Below are positions 33,966 through 43,810 of a stretch of DNA of 64,000 bases, piece by piece. Within the stretch, counting starts at the first letter, position 1; each line of letters opens with the position of its first letter. A model generated the notes under the pieces. That model did no database searches, was not told the DNA's origin, and saw only the letters and a program-made list of their open reading frames with translations. The DNA is from Muscardinus avellanarius (taxonomy: Eukaryota; Chordata; Mammalia; Rodentia; Gliridae), in contig OY726565.1 of NCBI GenBank assembly GCA_963383645.1, positions 31,926,534-31,990,533 on the forward strand, written 5' to 3'. Position numbers and translations under genes: made by a program.

Positions 33966-33990
33966 TGGTGTTCTATATCATAGAACACCA
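33966..33990. repeat. Perfect 11-bp inverted repeat
   Basis: tggtgttctat (33966-33976), spacer atc, then atagaacacca (33980-33990). At the edge of the L2 relic; probably chance. Confidence 0.85.
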
Positions 33991-34444
33991 AAAGATAAAT
34001 AAGAAGGGATGGAGCCAGTGTATCCTTTGAAGGAAAAGCCAACAGAATTTTCTAGAAGTCATCTTTACACTGAAATTCACTACTTCCAGAAGACCTGATA
34101 CAGTGACCATTTGTGTGAGAGAGATGGGAATAAAAAGAACTTAAACACCAGAAACAAAACCTGGGTTGTGAAGGTTGAAAACGTTCCTATGGATGATTTC
34201 TTTGATTGTGGTTACACATGAAACCAAGTGGAAGTAAATAGTTGGTGTGCTACTGGGTTTTTGAGTGCATAGAATTCCCAAAGAAACCTCAAGCCTTTCC
34301 TGTGTCCAGTTATGGCTTCATGCCTTTACCAAGTGCTTCTCTGAACTACTTCAGCATAAGTAGGTGGTGGCCTCCAGAAAGGGACAATCTCTAATCCCTA
34401 CCTATGAAGTTTTAGGCCCACATCCTTTAATCGCTCTTGGTCAC

Positions 34445-34515
34445 ATTATCCTCATGTGTAAAACAGAGGTAGCAGTAGCACCTATATCAAGGTGTTCTTG
34501 TCAATGTTTAAAACT
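34445..34515 (+). mobile_element. MIR SINE 3' relic
   Basis: cctcatgtgtaaaacagagg, cagtagcacctatatcaagg and gttcttgtcaatgtttaaaa follow the MIR order cctcatctgtaaaatgg, gtacctacctcatagg, gttgtgaggattaaat. Confidence 0.55.
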
Positions 34516-35849
34516 TTTTTATAATTTCTATAATTATAATCTATAATTTTAATCCCTGTTTCTCAGGATTATTCAGAGAAAAGAAGCAATGAAATGCATG
34601 CACTTCATTTACAATTGGAGACCTGGAGAAGAGTAAATGGTGCAGATCAAGTCCAAAGTCCTTCAGACTGGAGCCCCAGCATGTTGTTATATAGTTCGAG
34701 TCCAAAGGCTTAGAGATTCAGAGTCCTGCATTGCTCACCAGAGGTCAATATTGTACTCCACTCAGGCCTTCAACTGATGAAGCCCACTCACATTATGGAG
34801 GGATATTTGCTTTACTCAAAGTCACCAATTTAACTGTTGATCTTCTCTCAAACCGTTTTCAGAAAAAACATGTAGTATAACATTTGACCACATTTCTGGG
34901 TGTAGGGCCCAGCCAAGTTGACAGGTAAAATGAACTATCACGTATCCCAAGCTCATAGAGGCATTCCTGATATTTCACGATTCTCTTGCTCTCTAAGTTC
35001 AGGTATGGGTTCAGAATTCTTCTCAGTATAGTATTTTATGCAGCTGAAGTTAGAGTTGACAAAAAATGGGAACATATTTTCTATCTCTCATAAGCTAAAA
35101 CACAAATTCTCAATTTGACATATAATACCCCAAATTTCATTTTCTTAAACATCTTCATTGCTGTTCTTCCCTGATACTTAAGCTGGCAACACAGAATGGG
35201 CTTTTCTGATTGGCTGTGATTGGTAGTTATAAATGGCTATTAATATACCTTCCAGGCAAAGCCAAGGACTGTGTGTGTCCTAGCACCTACTCTTTACAAG
35301 CTCTTGTGTTCGGACCTAAGGTACAACCTGCCAAGCGCTCATCATGGACTCTCAGTAGCTCATTCTTACACTTACTTCCCTAGTTCTCTCATCCCAGGCT
35401 GCACCTTGGAACAACTATTTGCTTAGATCCCAGGGAGCACTGTCCAGTCTCCACTTACTCACACAGTTGCCTTCTCAAGTCTAATATTTCCTTCCTAGTT
35501 GGATAGCAGTGAGGTGACAATCACTTTGGAGAGGCTAGGTTGAATGAGCTACTTGCTGCCTCCTGGTCTTCATTCATCCCTGTGGTTCTCCTTCTACCTT
35601 TTCAAGGAGAAAGAACTGAAAAAAAAAAATCACTGAACCTACTGGCTAATTAAATTGCAGTTGAAATCGCTTTGCGCTTCATTTAAAATTCCTTGGGCTT
35701 ACAAGATGTGAAAATGGTTGTAGCAAGGAATTAAAACAGCAGCTCTGTGAGCAAAGCAGTCATTGTATTTATTCTAATAATAGTGTAAACTTGTCAAACC
35801 TTGCGTACCAAGACTCCTGTTAATTGCTTTATGTGTAATTCATTTAGTC
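34516..35849. other. No gene; unique DNA with homeodomain-like AT motifs at 35640-35849
   Basis: No repeat seen. 35640-35849 holds several TAATTA/TTAATTG-type motifs (ctaattaaattgcag, gttaattgctttatg, gtaattcatttag) in DNA that keeps some CpGs. This is only a weak hint of a regulatory element. Confidence 0.3.
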
Positions 35850-35985
35850 CACAGTGCATCCTAATGAAGTAGGTAATATTATTATTCTTGTTTTGCAGAT
35901 GAAGACAAGTGACATTAAAAGATGTTAGGTAATTCACTCAAGATCACAGAACAAGAAGTGTCAGAGCCCAGGCACTCCAATGGAG
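35850..35985 (-). mobile_element. MIR SINE, antisense
   Basis: gaagtaggtaatattattat, ttgttttgcagatgaagaca, ggtaattcactcaagatcac and gaagtgtcagagcccagg follow the antisense MIR consensus order closely. Confidence 0.75.
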
Positions 35986-36281
35986 GTGTGCTCCCAGCTC
36001 CTGGGTTTCAATGTCTAGCAGTGTCTTGAGTAGAGCCTCATACACATCCAGTGTCCGTGATTTATGTGTGTCGTTAATAGTAATAAAGATAATTAGTATT
36101 GTCACAGCAAAAATCTGTTTTCTTTTTAATGAAGAATTAATCCAAGATTTGGAGTTTTAGTTCAGAGCAGATTTATAGAAAATTTTCCCTCTGAATTTTT
36201 GTGGCAGTCATCCAAATCTGGTATCTGTTTCTGTAGACACACAGCTGAGTATACTCCTCTCTTGTGGCTATAGAACTGGGT

Positions 36282-36293
36282 TCTTGTGTGTGT

Positions 36294-36335
<42 letters not shown>

Positions 36336-36531
36336 TGCTGGGGATGGAACCCAGAGGCTTTCTACCTTTGGGCTACACTCCCAGACCTATTTTCTATTTT
36401 ATTTGGAAACAGGGTCTCACTAAGTTGCTGAGAGCCTCACTAAGCAGCTGAGGCTGGCTTCAAACCGGTGCAATCCTCCTGTCTCAGCCTCCCAGCACTG
36501 GGATTACATGCGTGCGCCACCCTGCCTGACT
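36282..36531 (-). mobile_element. (GT)n plus B1-dID-type SINE, S2-like, antisense
   Basis: (GT)n at 36282-36333 sits at the tail position of the SINE at 36334-36531 (gggatggaacccagaggctt, gggctacactcccagacc, ggaaacagggtctcactaag, cagcctcccagcactggg, ccaccctgcctgac). A weak gaactg-type TSD may flank it. Confidence 0.92.
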
Positions 36532-36539
36532 TGGAACTG

Positions 36540-37140
36540 AATCCTAATGAATAGAATCTGGGTTCCAGAGCTGGTCTATCAAAACCTCCCATGTGATTCC
36601 TTGTTCTCTCTTCCCTTCCTGTTCTACTAAGATAGCAGTCATCAGGGTGATCTTAATGGCAAAGTTTGAAGATGAAGTTGCTGCTGATAGCCTGGATTCT
36701 GCAAGACAGTGCAAAAGAGTTGCTTCTCTTGTCCAAATGAAGAAGACTGGCACATGAGCAAGGAGTAAAAGTCTGTTGTTTCAAGATGTGTATTTAAATG
36801 ATATAACCAATTATTTTGTTGAATATATAGTAAAATGTAATTATACTAATATAAAGAGCATATTGTTCTTCTGAATTGCACATTATTTCATTATTAAGGA
36901 ATGAATAAATGAGGAAAATGGGGGAGGGGAGGGAAGCATTTCTTGCGTGCTCAGCAGCATCTGTTAGAATTGTGTGTGCTGTTTTAATTCCTCAACAAAC
37001 ACCTGACATGAATAACATAGAGCTTGTATAGCACCTATAACACTTTCACTTTCTACTACTCCAGGATGTCTCAACTGATGACAACTTATTTTCCTTCTCC
37101 ATAAGGAGAAGAGGAAACTCAAAGAAATCAGGTGACTGAA
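36540..37140. other. No gene or clear repeat
   Basis: Unique-looking DNA. 36620-36690 might be a very old L2 piece but I cannot support it. Confidence 0.4.
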
Positions 37141-37335
37141 GCCAGGCATGGTGGCGCACGCTTGTAATCCTAGCATTTGGGAGGCTGAGACTGGAGGATC
37201 GCGGTTCGCAGACAGCCTCAGCTTCTTAGTGAGATTCAGTTTCAAAATAAAGAATAAAAAATTGGGCAGGGGGTGTAGCTTGGAGGTCAAATGCCTCTGG
37301 GTTCCATCCCCAGACCTGCAAAAAAAACAAAGAAA
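37141..37335 (+). mobile_element. B1-dID-type SINE, S1 form
   Basis: ccaggcatggtggcgcacgc, ttgtaatcctagcatttggg, cggttcgcagacagcc, then gtgtagcttggaggtcaaat and gggttccatccccagacc. Confidence 0.93.
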
Positions 37336-37463
37336 AAAGAAATTATACCTGCCTCCATATAAGCCTCGTGAATTGCTTATGGTTTTAAAATTCCTGAGCA
37401 ATAGAGTTCAAAGACTGCTGTCATTTTCAGGTTATTGCCTCAGTGTTTGGATAATTCCTTTAA

Positions 37464-37498
<35 letters not shown>

Positions 37499-37508
37499 CA
37501 ACAACAAA
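37464..37508. repeat. (AAT)n(AAC)n microsatellite
   Basis: About twelve AAT units followed by four AAC units. Confidence 0.95.
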
Positions 37509-37509
37509 A

Positions 37510-39296
37510 CTTCACTTTACCTCCAGGTGTAGCCATCTTTAAAAAATATTTTAGAATATATTAATCTGGATTTTTATCTTAGATAGTGACCAAAATCACT
37601 TTCCTCTTTTTTTTGTGGCCATTTTATTTTCTTAAAGCAATAAACCTACAGTAAAATTTGCTGGCAGATAGACAGTGATAATTTAGGAAGCAAAGAGTTT
37701 CCTGTTAGTAATCAAAGTAATGTTTTTGTATGTAAAAAAATAGCTTTTCAAATCAGTTTTCCCAAGTAATAAAGTCCTATTCAGTATCACATAAATTTTT
37801 TAAATGTGAAAAATGTAATATATTGCATTATATTATTTTAGTGTATACATATTAACTAACTTGGATTTTAAAAAGAAATTACATTCCTCATATTTTTAAG
37901 AACTGGAGAAATTCACTTTGGTGCCTAGGGCAGCTGTCCATCGTGGAGTGGTGTGGCTGTAATTAATGTAAGTCAGGATTTGTTTTCTAGCAGCTGGAAG
38001 AAGAGAAGTGACTCCTTCCAGAAACACAGTAGAACATGAGTCTGTTCTTAATCTAAACTGAAATGTTAGGACTATGGTGACAAAATCCGGGCTCTGTCCA
38101 ATTTGGACATCATTTGGAGTTGATTTAAGCTTGTCACATGCAAACAGATTTCTTGTTTTAATTTTAAGTTGACAACTACAGATGCTTTAAGCACCATCTG
38201 AGTCATAAAATGAAGAGCCTCCTTTTTTCTTCTTTCCCTAAATGAACATAGATATTTATTGGGAATTTGGACCTGAGAAACAGTATTCTTCAAGGCATAA
38301 TCTAAAACCACTTTGCAAAACATGGGAAATCTCTTACAGCATGTGAAAGTTTTCTTTATGTACAAAGCACTGGAGAATTTTAAACAGCACCTGCATTCAT
38401 GGTCTGAACTGTTATTCTCTTATTTTTGCCTTGCTGTGTACTTAAAGTTCTCATCCATAAATCATTTTTATGAAATGAATAAATGGCTTCTTTCATTGAT
38501 GAAGTACAAGCTGGCTGCCCTGGTTACATTATAGCTAAGAGTAACATATTGATAGAGTCCTGCAAAAAGGAAATGAATGCGGGTTTGTGCATGAGAGGAA
38601 AGGAACTTATTAAGGCAAAAGTCAAATTAGATTTGGAATGACGACAAAGAGAAAAATTCAAGTTCAGTGAAGTTTCAGCCTATTAGCATTTTACTAATAA
38701 TTATTTAAGAAGTCCACTAATGAATTTTCGTTAGAAAATTTTAGACAGTGGCTGACTATTGACGAACAAGAAGCAAACGGCTTAAATATTTAACAGTGGC
38801 CGCCAAAGCCAAAGGAAATGATCTGATGAAAATAGAATCAGAGATGCTAATTTCTACCTGGTACTTAATATGAGAAGTTTATTTTATAATAATTATCACA
38901 CCACATCTCTTTAATGCTTCGTAAACACTAATGTAGCCACTGTATATAGAAAAAGAAAACAGATCGGCTCCCCAGAATGAAGTAAACTGCATCGTTCGGA
39001 TATACACCGAAAGCCAGTTCATTTAGTCTTCCAGTAAATTTTTATGAAGAAAAAGACAGTTTTATTTTTATCCAAAGTGACATATTAATTCCATTAACAG
39101 AATTTATCTGTTTTGAAAAATGTTATCATTTTAATAAAGCTTCAGTTATTTGGTCACATTGGAGAGGTCGTATAGGCCAAAATATGGATTAATGACTGAA
39201 AATTCGACCAAAGAGCTGAACTGTATTTACGATGAATGTGGAAGAATCCATATAGATGCTGATGTCTTAAGTTAGGTTATGCAGTGCCTTCACATC
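37510..39296. other. Repeat-free stretch; possible conserved non-coding DNA at 38560-39290
   Basis: No repeat recognised over about 1.8 kb, the longest repeat-free run in this SINE-dense part. From 38560 the AT-rich DNA keeps scattered CpGs (gaatgacgacaaag, attttcgttag, gactattgacgaac, catcgttcggatatac). This may reflect constraint or chance. No coding frame of note. Confidence 0.3.
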
Positions 39297-39314
39297 AAAG
39301 TACAGTCAATGTAT

Positions 39315-39535
39315 AGCCGGGCGTGGTGGCGCACGCTGTAATCCCAGCATTAGGGAGGCTGAAACCCGGAGGATCGCGGTTTGCGGACAGCCTCAGCTAC
39401 TTACTGAGGCCCTTTGCAACTCAGTGAGACCCGGTTTCAAAATAAAGAATAAAAATAGGGTAGGGGCTGTAGCTTGGAGGTAGACTGCCCCTGGGTTCCA
39501 TTCCCAGACCCGCAAAAAAAAAAAAAAAAAAAAAA
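39315..39535 (+). mobile_element. B1-dID-type SINE, S1 form, young-looking
   Basis: gccgggcgtggtggcgcacg, cggtttgcggacagcc, gtagcttggaggtagactg, gggttccattcccagacc and about 28 A. TSD aaagtacagtcaatgtat at 39297-39314, and at 39536-39553 with one mismatch. CpG-rich. Confidence 0.96.
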
Positions 39536-39553
39536 AAAGTACAGTCAACGTAT

Positions 39554-40400
39554 TATCAAACTTAATATCTATATAATTTAATATATAACTTGTAAAATAC
39601 TGCTGTGATTCCAGAAATTTCAGTTTATGTAATCCCTTTTAATGCACAATAAAAAATGTGGATACTGACCTTGAGCTACATATTTTTTAAACCAATGAAT
39701 AATGAAAAAATATACCTCCAAAGTTGAAGATTTTTCCCTACACGGTAATTATTTGGAAATTTAACATTTAACATATGAGTAGAATCGCTGACCTCAGAGC
39801 CACGGCTTTTACTTTATTCCATTTATGCACAATGTATGTTCCAATAAATTTAAACCTATTGAAATCTTGTGGTCAATGCCAAAATCATTCATAAGTCTTC
39901 CCTGTGTACATAAACACTTTCTGTTGTTCTACCTCCTGATTCCACCCTGGAGATCTCTAACCTCACTCCGTGATTGCTGACTTTCCACTGTTTGCGTTTT
40001 CTTTTGCTTTCCAAGCCACCCAGCTGTGGTGAGCAGGCTTCCCTCATAAACTCTTTTCCTCAGAGATAAAGCCTGCCTTTATGCAATCTTAGTGCATCCT
40101 TCATTTCCTCTTTGCTCCAGTCCTTTTAAATGCAGCCATTCCAGTCTTAGGAGCGCCATAAAAATTTTCCCAGTTCATTCAAGACCATTCATCACACTTA
40201 TCATACTTTTATGTTTATTATAGCTAGACTGATAAATCCATTGCTATGTCACAATGCAGTCGAATCAATCTGGAACACTGGGAAATGCAGATGCCATGAA
40301 CTACCAGCATGGCTACCTTCTGAAAGAGAACCATACAGCGAACCATGGGCATCAAACCTCACATCTATACTTGTGGTCTAGAGTAGCTCTGTCCCCTCCC
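39554..40400. other. No gene or clear repeat
   Basis: Unique-looking DNA. Confidence 0.45.
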
Positions 40401-40404
40401 TCTT

Positions 40405-40890
40405 ATAACTAGATAGAAGAGATTAGTTTAGTGTTCTATAGCAGAGTAGGGTAACTGTATTCTCCAAGAATTCATGTTATATTTTACAATAAGAAGGAGC
40501 CACAAACTTCCCAACACATAAAAATAATAAATATTAAGCCAGGATTTGTGGCATACATGTGCAATTCCAGTACCTGGAGAATGAGTCAGAAGAATCAGGG
40601 GTTCAAGTCCAGCAGTGAACTTAGTGAGATCCTGTTTCCAAATAAAAAATAAAATAAACCTAGGGGGTAGCTCAGATATAAATGTCCATGGATTCAATCC
40701 CCAGTACAACAACAACAACAACAACAACAAAAACAACAATAATAATAAATTTTGGAGGAGATAGAATTGTAATTTTCTAATTTGATCATAATACATTGCA
40801 CACATGGTAGATATTTATTATCACTGTATCTCATAAATATGTACAAATATTATGTGCTGATTAAAAATTAAAAATTAAACACATCTCACA
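40405..40890 (+). mobile_element. L1M-type LINE-1 3' UTR, split by a SINE
   Basis: Left part: agtgttctatagcagagtag, ggtaactgtattctccaaga. Right part: tttgatcataatacattgca and catctcataaatatgtaca-like sequence (40828-40848) ending in AATTAAAAATTAAA. This is the L1MA-like 3' UTR order, interrupted at about 40535-40745. Confidence 0.72.
40536..40740 (+). mobile_element. B1-dID-type SINE with (CAA)n tail
   Basis: tgtgcaattccagtacctgg, gggttcaagtccagcagtg, then ggggtagctcagatataaat and ggattcaatccccagtac. The tail is (CAA)n followed by (TAA)n. It is inserted in an L1 3' UTR. Confidence 0.88.
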
Positions 40891-41438
40891 TTGACTCTCA
40901 TTAACTCTCATTAGTATCTGAATTTCCAGTAGGAAAAATATTGATAACAAAAAAATTAGGTATATTATAAAACACAGCAGAGTTCAGTAGAAAAATAACA
41001 AGGTTGAAGTCTGAGCTGGCAGAAGGGATTTGGATGGTGTGTGAGGGTAGCCTTGGAGGTCCTCGTGCTCCAGATACATCTACACTTGCCGGACTGTAGA
41101 ATTTTCCCAAGACACCATGCTCTTACAGATTCTTTTCCCTCCTTCCTTGCCACAGGAAGAGTTGTGTATTTCATGCTTGTTTCTAGGGAATCTTTCACAT
41201 AATTTTAGTTAACAATTTCAGCTTCTGAGGATAGTTAGTTACTTCCTGAGTAGATTACTCCCTTTTGAACTGTTTTGATAAACGGTTCTTGATTTTCCTG
41301 CCTTTTTTTTTTAAAAAAAAAAAGATGTTTCAAAGTAGTTGCTTTAACAGTAGAAGGATAGCTTGACAAACCAAAATTCAAGATGTCAGTAAAGTGTATT
41401 AGAGATAATAGTCACTTTAGGTTTTTCATAAGTACTAA
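40891..41438. other. No gene or clear repeat
   Basis: Unique-looking DNA. The overlapping 69- and 77-codon minus frames have no support. Confidence 0.45.
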
Positions 41439-41453
41439 GAAGCAACCGGCTTT

Positions 41454-41670
41454 TTTGTTGTTGTTGTTGTTGTTGTTTTTGTTTTTTTAGTGGCACTGGG
41501 GTTCCTGGAAGCCCTTCTATCTCCGGGCTACACTCCCAGACCTATTTTGTTATATTTTTATTTGGAAACAGGGTCTCTTAAGCCAGTGCGGCTGGCTTTG
41601 AACCTGCACGATCCTCCTGTCTCTGCCTCCCAAGTGTGGGGATTACAAGCGTGCGCCACCATGCCCGGCT
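41454..41670 (-). mobile_element. B1-dID-type SINE, S3 form, antisense
   Basis: (TTG)n tail, ggttcctggaagcccttcta (lost right B box), gggtctcttaagccagtgcg (S3 deletion), ccaccatgcccggc. Perfect 15-bp TSD gaagcaaccggcttt at 41439-41453 and 41671-41685. Confidence 0.96.
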
Positions 41671-41995
41671 GAAGCAACCGGCTTTCTACATGCAAGATTT
41701 TTTTTTTATTCAAATTCTTCTCTCTGCAGAGCTTGATAAAACATGCTTGATAAATTAACTTGGTATTTTTCTTGTGATCTAATTTGTTACTAATTAGCTG
41801 TGTTTTAGTTGCCCCATTTACATTATTTTAAATCAAAGGCCAGGGTAAAAAGATAGGATGGAAGAGGTACGTACAGGCATGTGGTGACTGGCTAGATGTT
41901 TCTACCAAGTCTTAGCCACTCACCATAAGACATAAAATGCCCTGTTTATTATAGATTGACATTTAGGTCCTCACTTAGGCAAGTGCTTTACTCTT

Positions 41996-42209
41996 TTTTT
42001 TTTTTCTGGTGATACTGGGGGTGGAACCCAAAGGCTTTCTACCTCTGGGCTAACCCCCAGACCTATTTTTACATTTTATTTGGAAACAGGGTCTCACTAA
42101 GTTGCACAGAGCCTCACTAAGTAGCGGAGGCTGGCTTTGAACCTGTACAATCCTCCTGTCTCAGCCTCCCAAGAGCAGGGATTTCAAGCATGCACCACCA
42201 CGCCCGGCG
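41996..42209 (-). mobile_element. B1-dID-type SINE, S2-like, antisense
   Basis: gggggtggaacccaaaggct, ggctaacccccagacc, ggaaacagggtctcactaag, ccaccacgcccggc. TSD gtgctttactctt (41983-41995) and gtgctttattctt (42210-42222). Confidence 0.95.
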
Positions 42210-42642
42210 GTGCTTTATTCTTCTTAAGACCGAATTTTTTTTCTAATTAATAGTATTTTTATGAAAAAAAAAACTAATGTTTTTGTTTGTCTAAAAAACT
42301 TTAGAAGGATCTGTGCTATCATATTATTTCCTAAAGTATTTGTACTTTTAGATTATTTCTTCTATTTAGTAATATGTGAAAACAAAAAATGCATTTTGAA
42401 AAAAATATTATATATAAAAAACAGGTGTTAAAATATATTAAACAAAATATGAGACTTTTGTATCTCTAAACAAGCCTTCTTAATGAGACACTACAATCCA
42501 GATTTCAAAGTCTCAACAAATATCCAACTTTATATTTCTTCTTCTAAGACCTGAGAAAGCCTCTGTAGAGGCAACATTCCTCCTTATAGGAATAGAAATT
42601 AACCCACCTTAGTTTTTTGCATGCATATATCACATCCATATA

Positions 42643-43810
42643 TAGTCAATGTAAACTAGAAACCACATAATGGTGTTTTGATCAATGTCCGATCACGAAT
42701 ATATCTGTGGTCCCATAAGATTATAAAGGAGCTGAAAATGTTCTATTACCGAGTGATGTCACATTTACCTTGCAAGTCCGTCACATGTTTGTGGTGAAGC
42801 TGGCATACACCCACACTGCAGTCATACAACACCGTATATAACAGGTGATAATGATAGTAATAACTTTGTTATTGGATTATGTATTTACATTTGATTATTA
42901 TTTTATAATATACTCTTTCTACTTCCTGAGCCTGTGTAGACCCAGATATGTGCGTGTGTGTATGTGTGTTTGTGTGTCGAGTACAGATTTTAACAAAAAT
43001 ATTTAAAAAGCAAAAAGGAATGAACAATTAAAAATCAAAAGCCTATAGAATAAGGATACAAACTACTTTTGTACAATGTAATAGTGTTTTAAGCTAAGTG
43101 TTTCACAAGAGTCATATTTTTTTGAATTAAATTTATGTGTTAAAAAGTGATAATAAGGCCGGGCGTGGTGGCGCACGCTTGTAATCCCCGCGCTTGGGAG
43201 GCGGAGACAGGAGGATCGCTCAGGTTCAAAGCCAGCCGCGCTGGTGTAAGAGACCCCGTTTCAAAAATATAAAATAGGTCTGGGAGTGTAGCCCGGAGGT
43301 AGAAGGGCTTCCAGGAACCCCAGTAACACCAAAAATAAAAAAATAAAAAATAAAAAAGTGATAATAATATGGAAAATTGTTTTATAAAGTTGGGGAAGCA
43401 TGGGTGTACAGTGTTGTCAAGTCTGCAGCAGACTGCATCACGACTCAGCCTAAACCTTCACAGGCTTGCTCACTGATGAACGCAGAGCAGCATCCAGTCC
43501 TGTAAGTGCCACTTGGCAAGTGCCCATTTCTTTAAATCTTTTATACCATATTTTCACTCTTTCTTTTCTGTTTAAGGTAACTTTTCATACACAAATGTTA
43601 CCATTGCGTTACAATTGCTTATAGTACTCAGTAAAGTAACATGCTGTACATGTTTATAGCCCAGGCATTAAAGGCCATGCCACATAGCCTAGTATAGTAG
43701 GCTATCCTGTGTAGATTTGGGTCAGTAACTTCTGTGGTTACAAAATAACAAAATTGCCTAAATAAATATTTCTCAGAATTTATCACCTTTATCAAATAAT
43801 GTATGACTGT
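42643..43810 (+). mobile_element. Tigger-type (Tc1/mariner) DNA transposon relic
   Basis: Left end: agtcaatgt, ccacataatggtgttttgat, gtggtcccataagattataa. Internal: gtttttaagctaagtg-like sequence at 43087. Right end: cagtaaagtaacatgctgta, agcctagtatagtaggctat and a worn terminal repeat ending gtatgactgta. Nearly all transposase coding sequence is gone; cctgagcctgtgtag near 42927 probably holds its last codons. I recognise the family as a non-autonomous Tigger relative (possibly Zombi/Tigger4) but could not check it. Confidence 0.68.
43157..43352 (+). mobile_element. B1-dID-type SINE, S3 form, youngest-looking copy
   Basis: ggccgggcgtggtggcgcac, ccccgcgcttgggaggcgg, left B box aggttcaaagcc, ctggtgtaagagaccccg, gtgtagcccggaggtagaag, ggcttccaggaaccccagt. 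Perfect 15-bp TSD aaaaagtgataataa at 43142-43156 and 43353-43367, inside the Tigger relic. High CpG content. Confidence 0.97.

Noticed and set aside
36620..36690. Possible L2 piece
   Set aside because: Only two short, weak matches; not enough to separate from chance.
36964..37401. 145-codon open frame on the minus strand, the longest in the window
   Set aside because: Its middle is the reverse of an S1 SINE (37141-37335); the rest has no recognisable content. Exonised SINE peptides exist but nothing supports one here.
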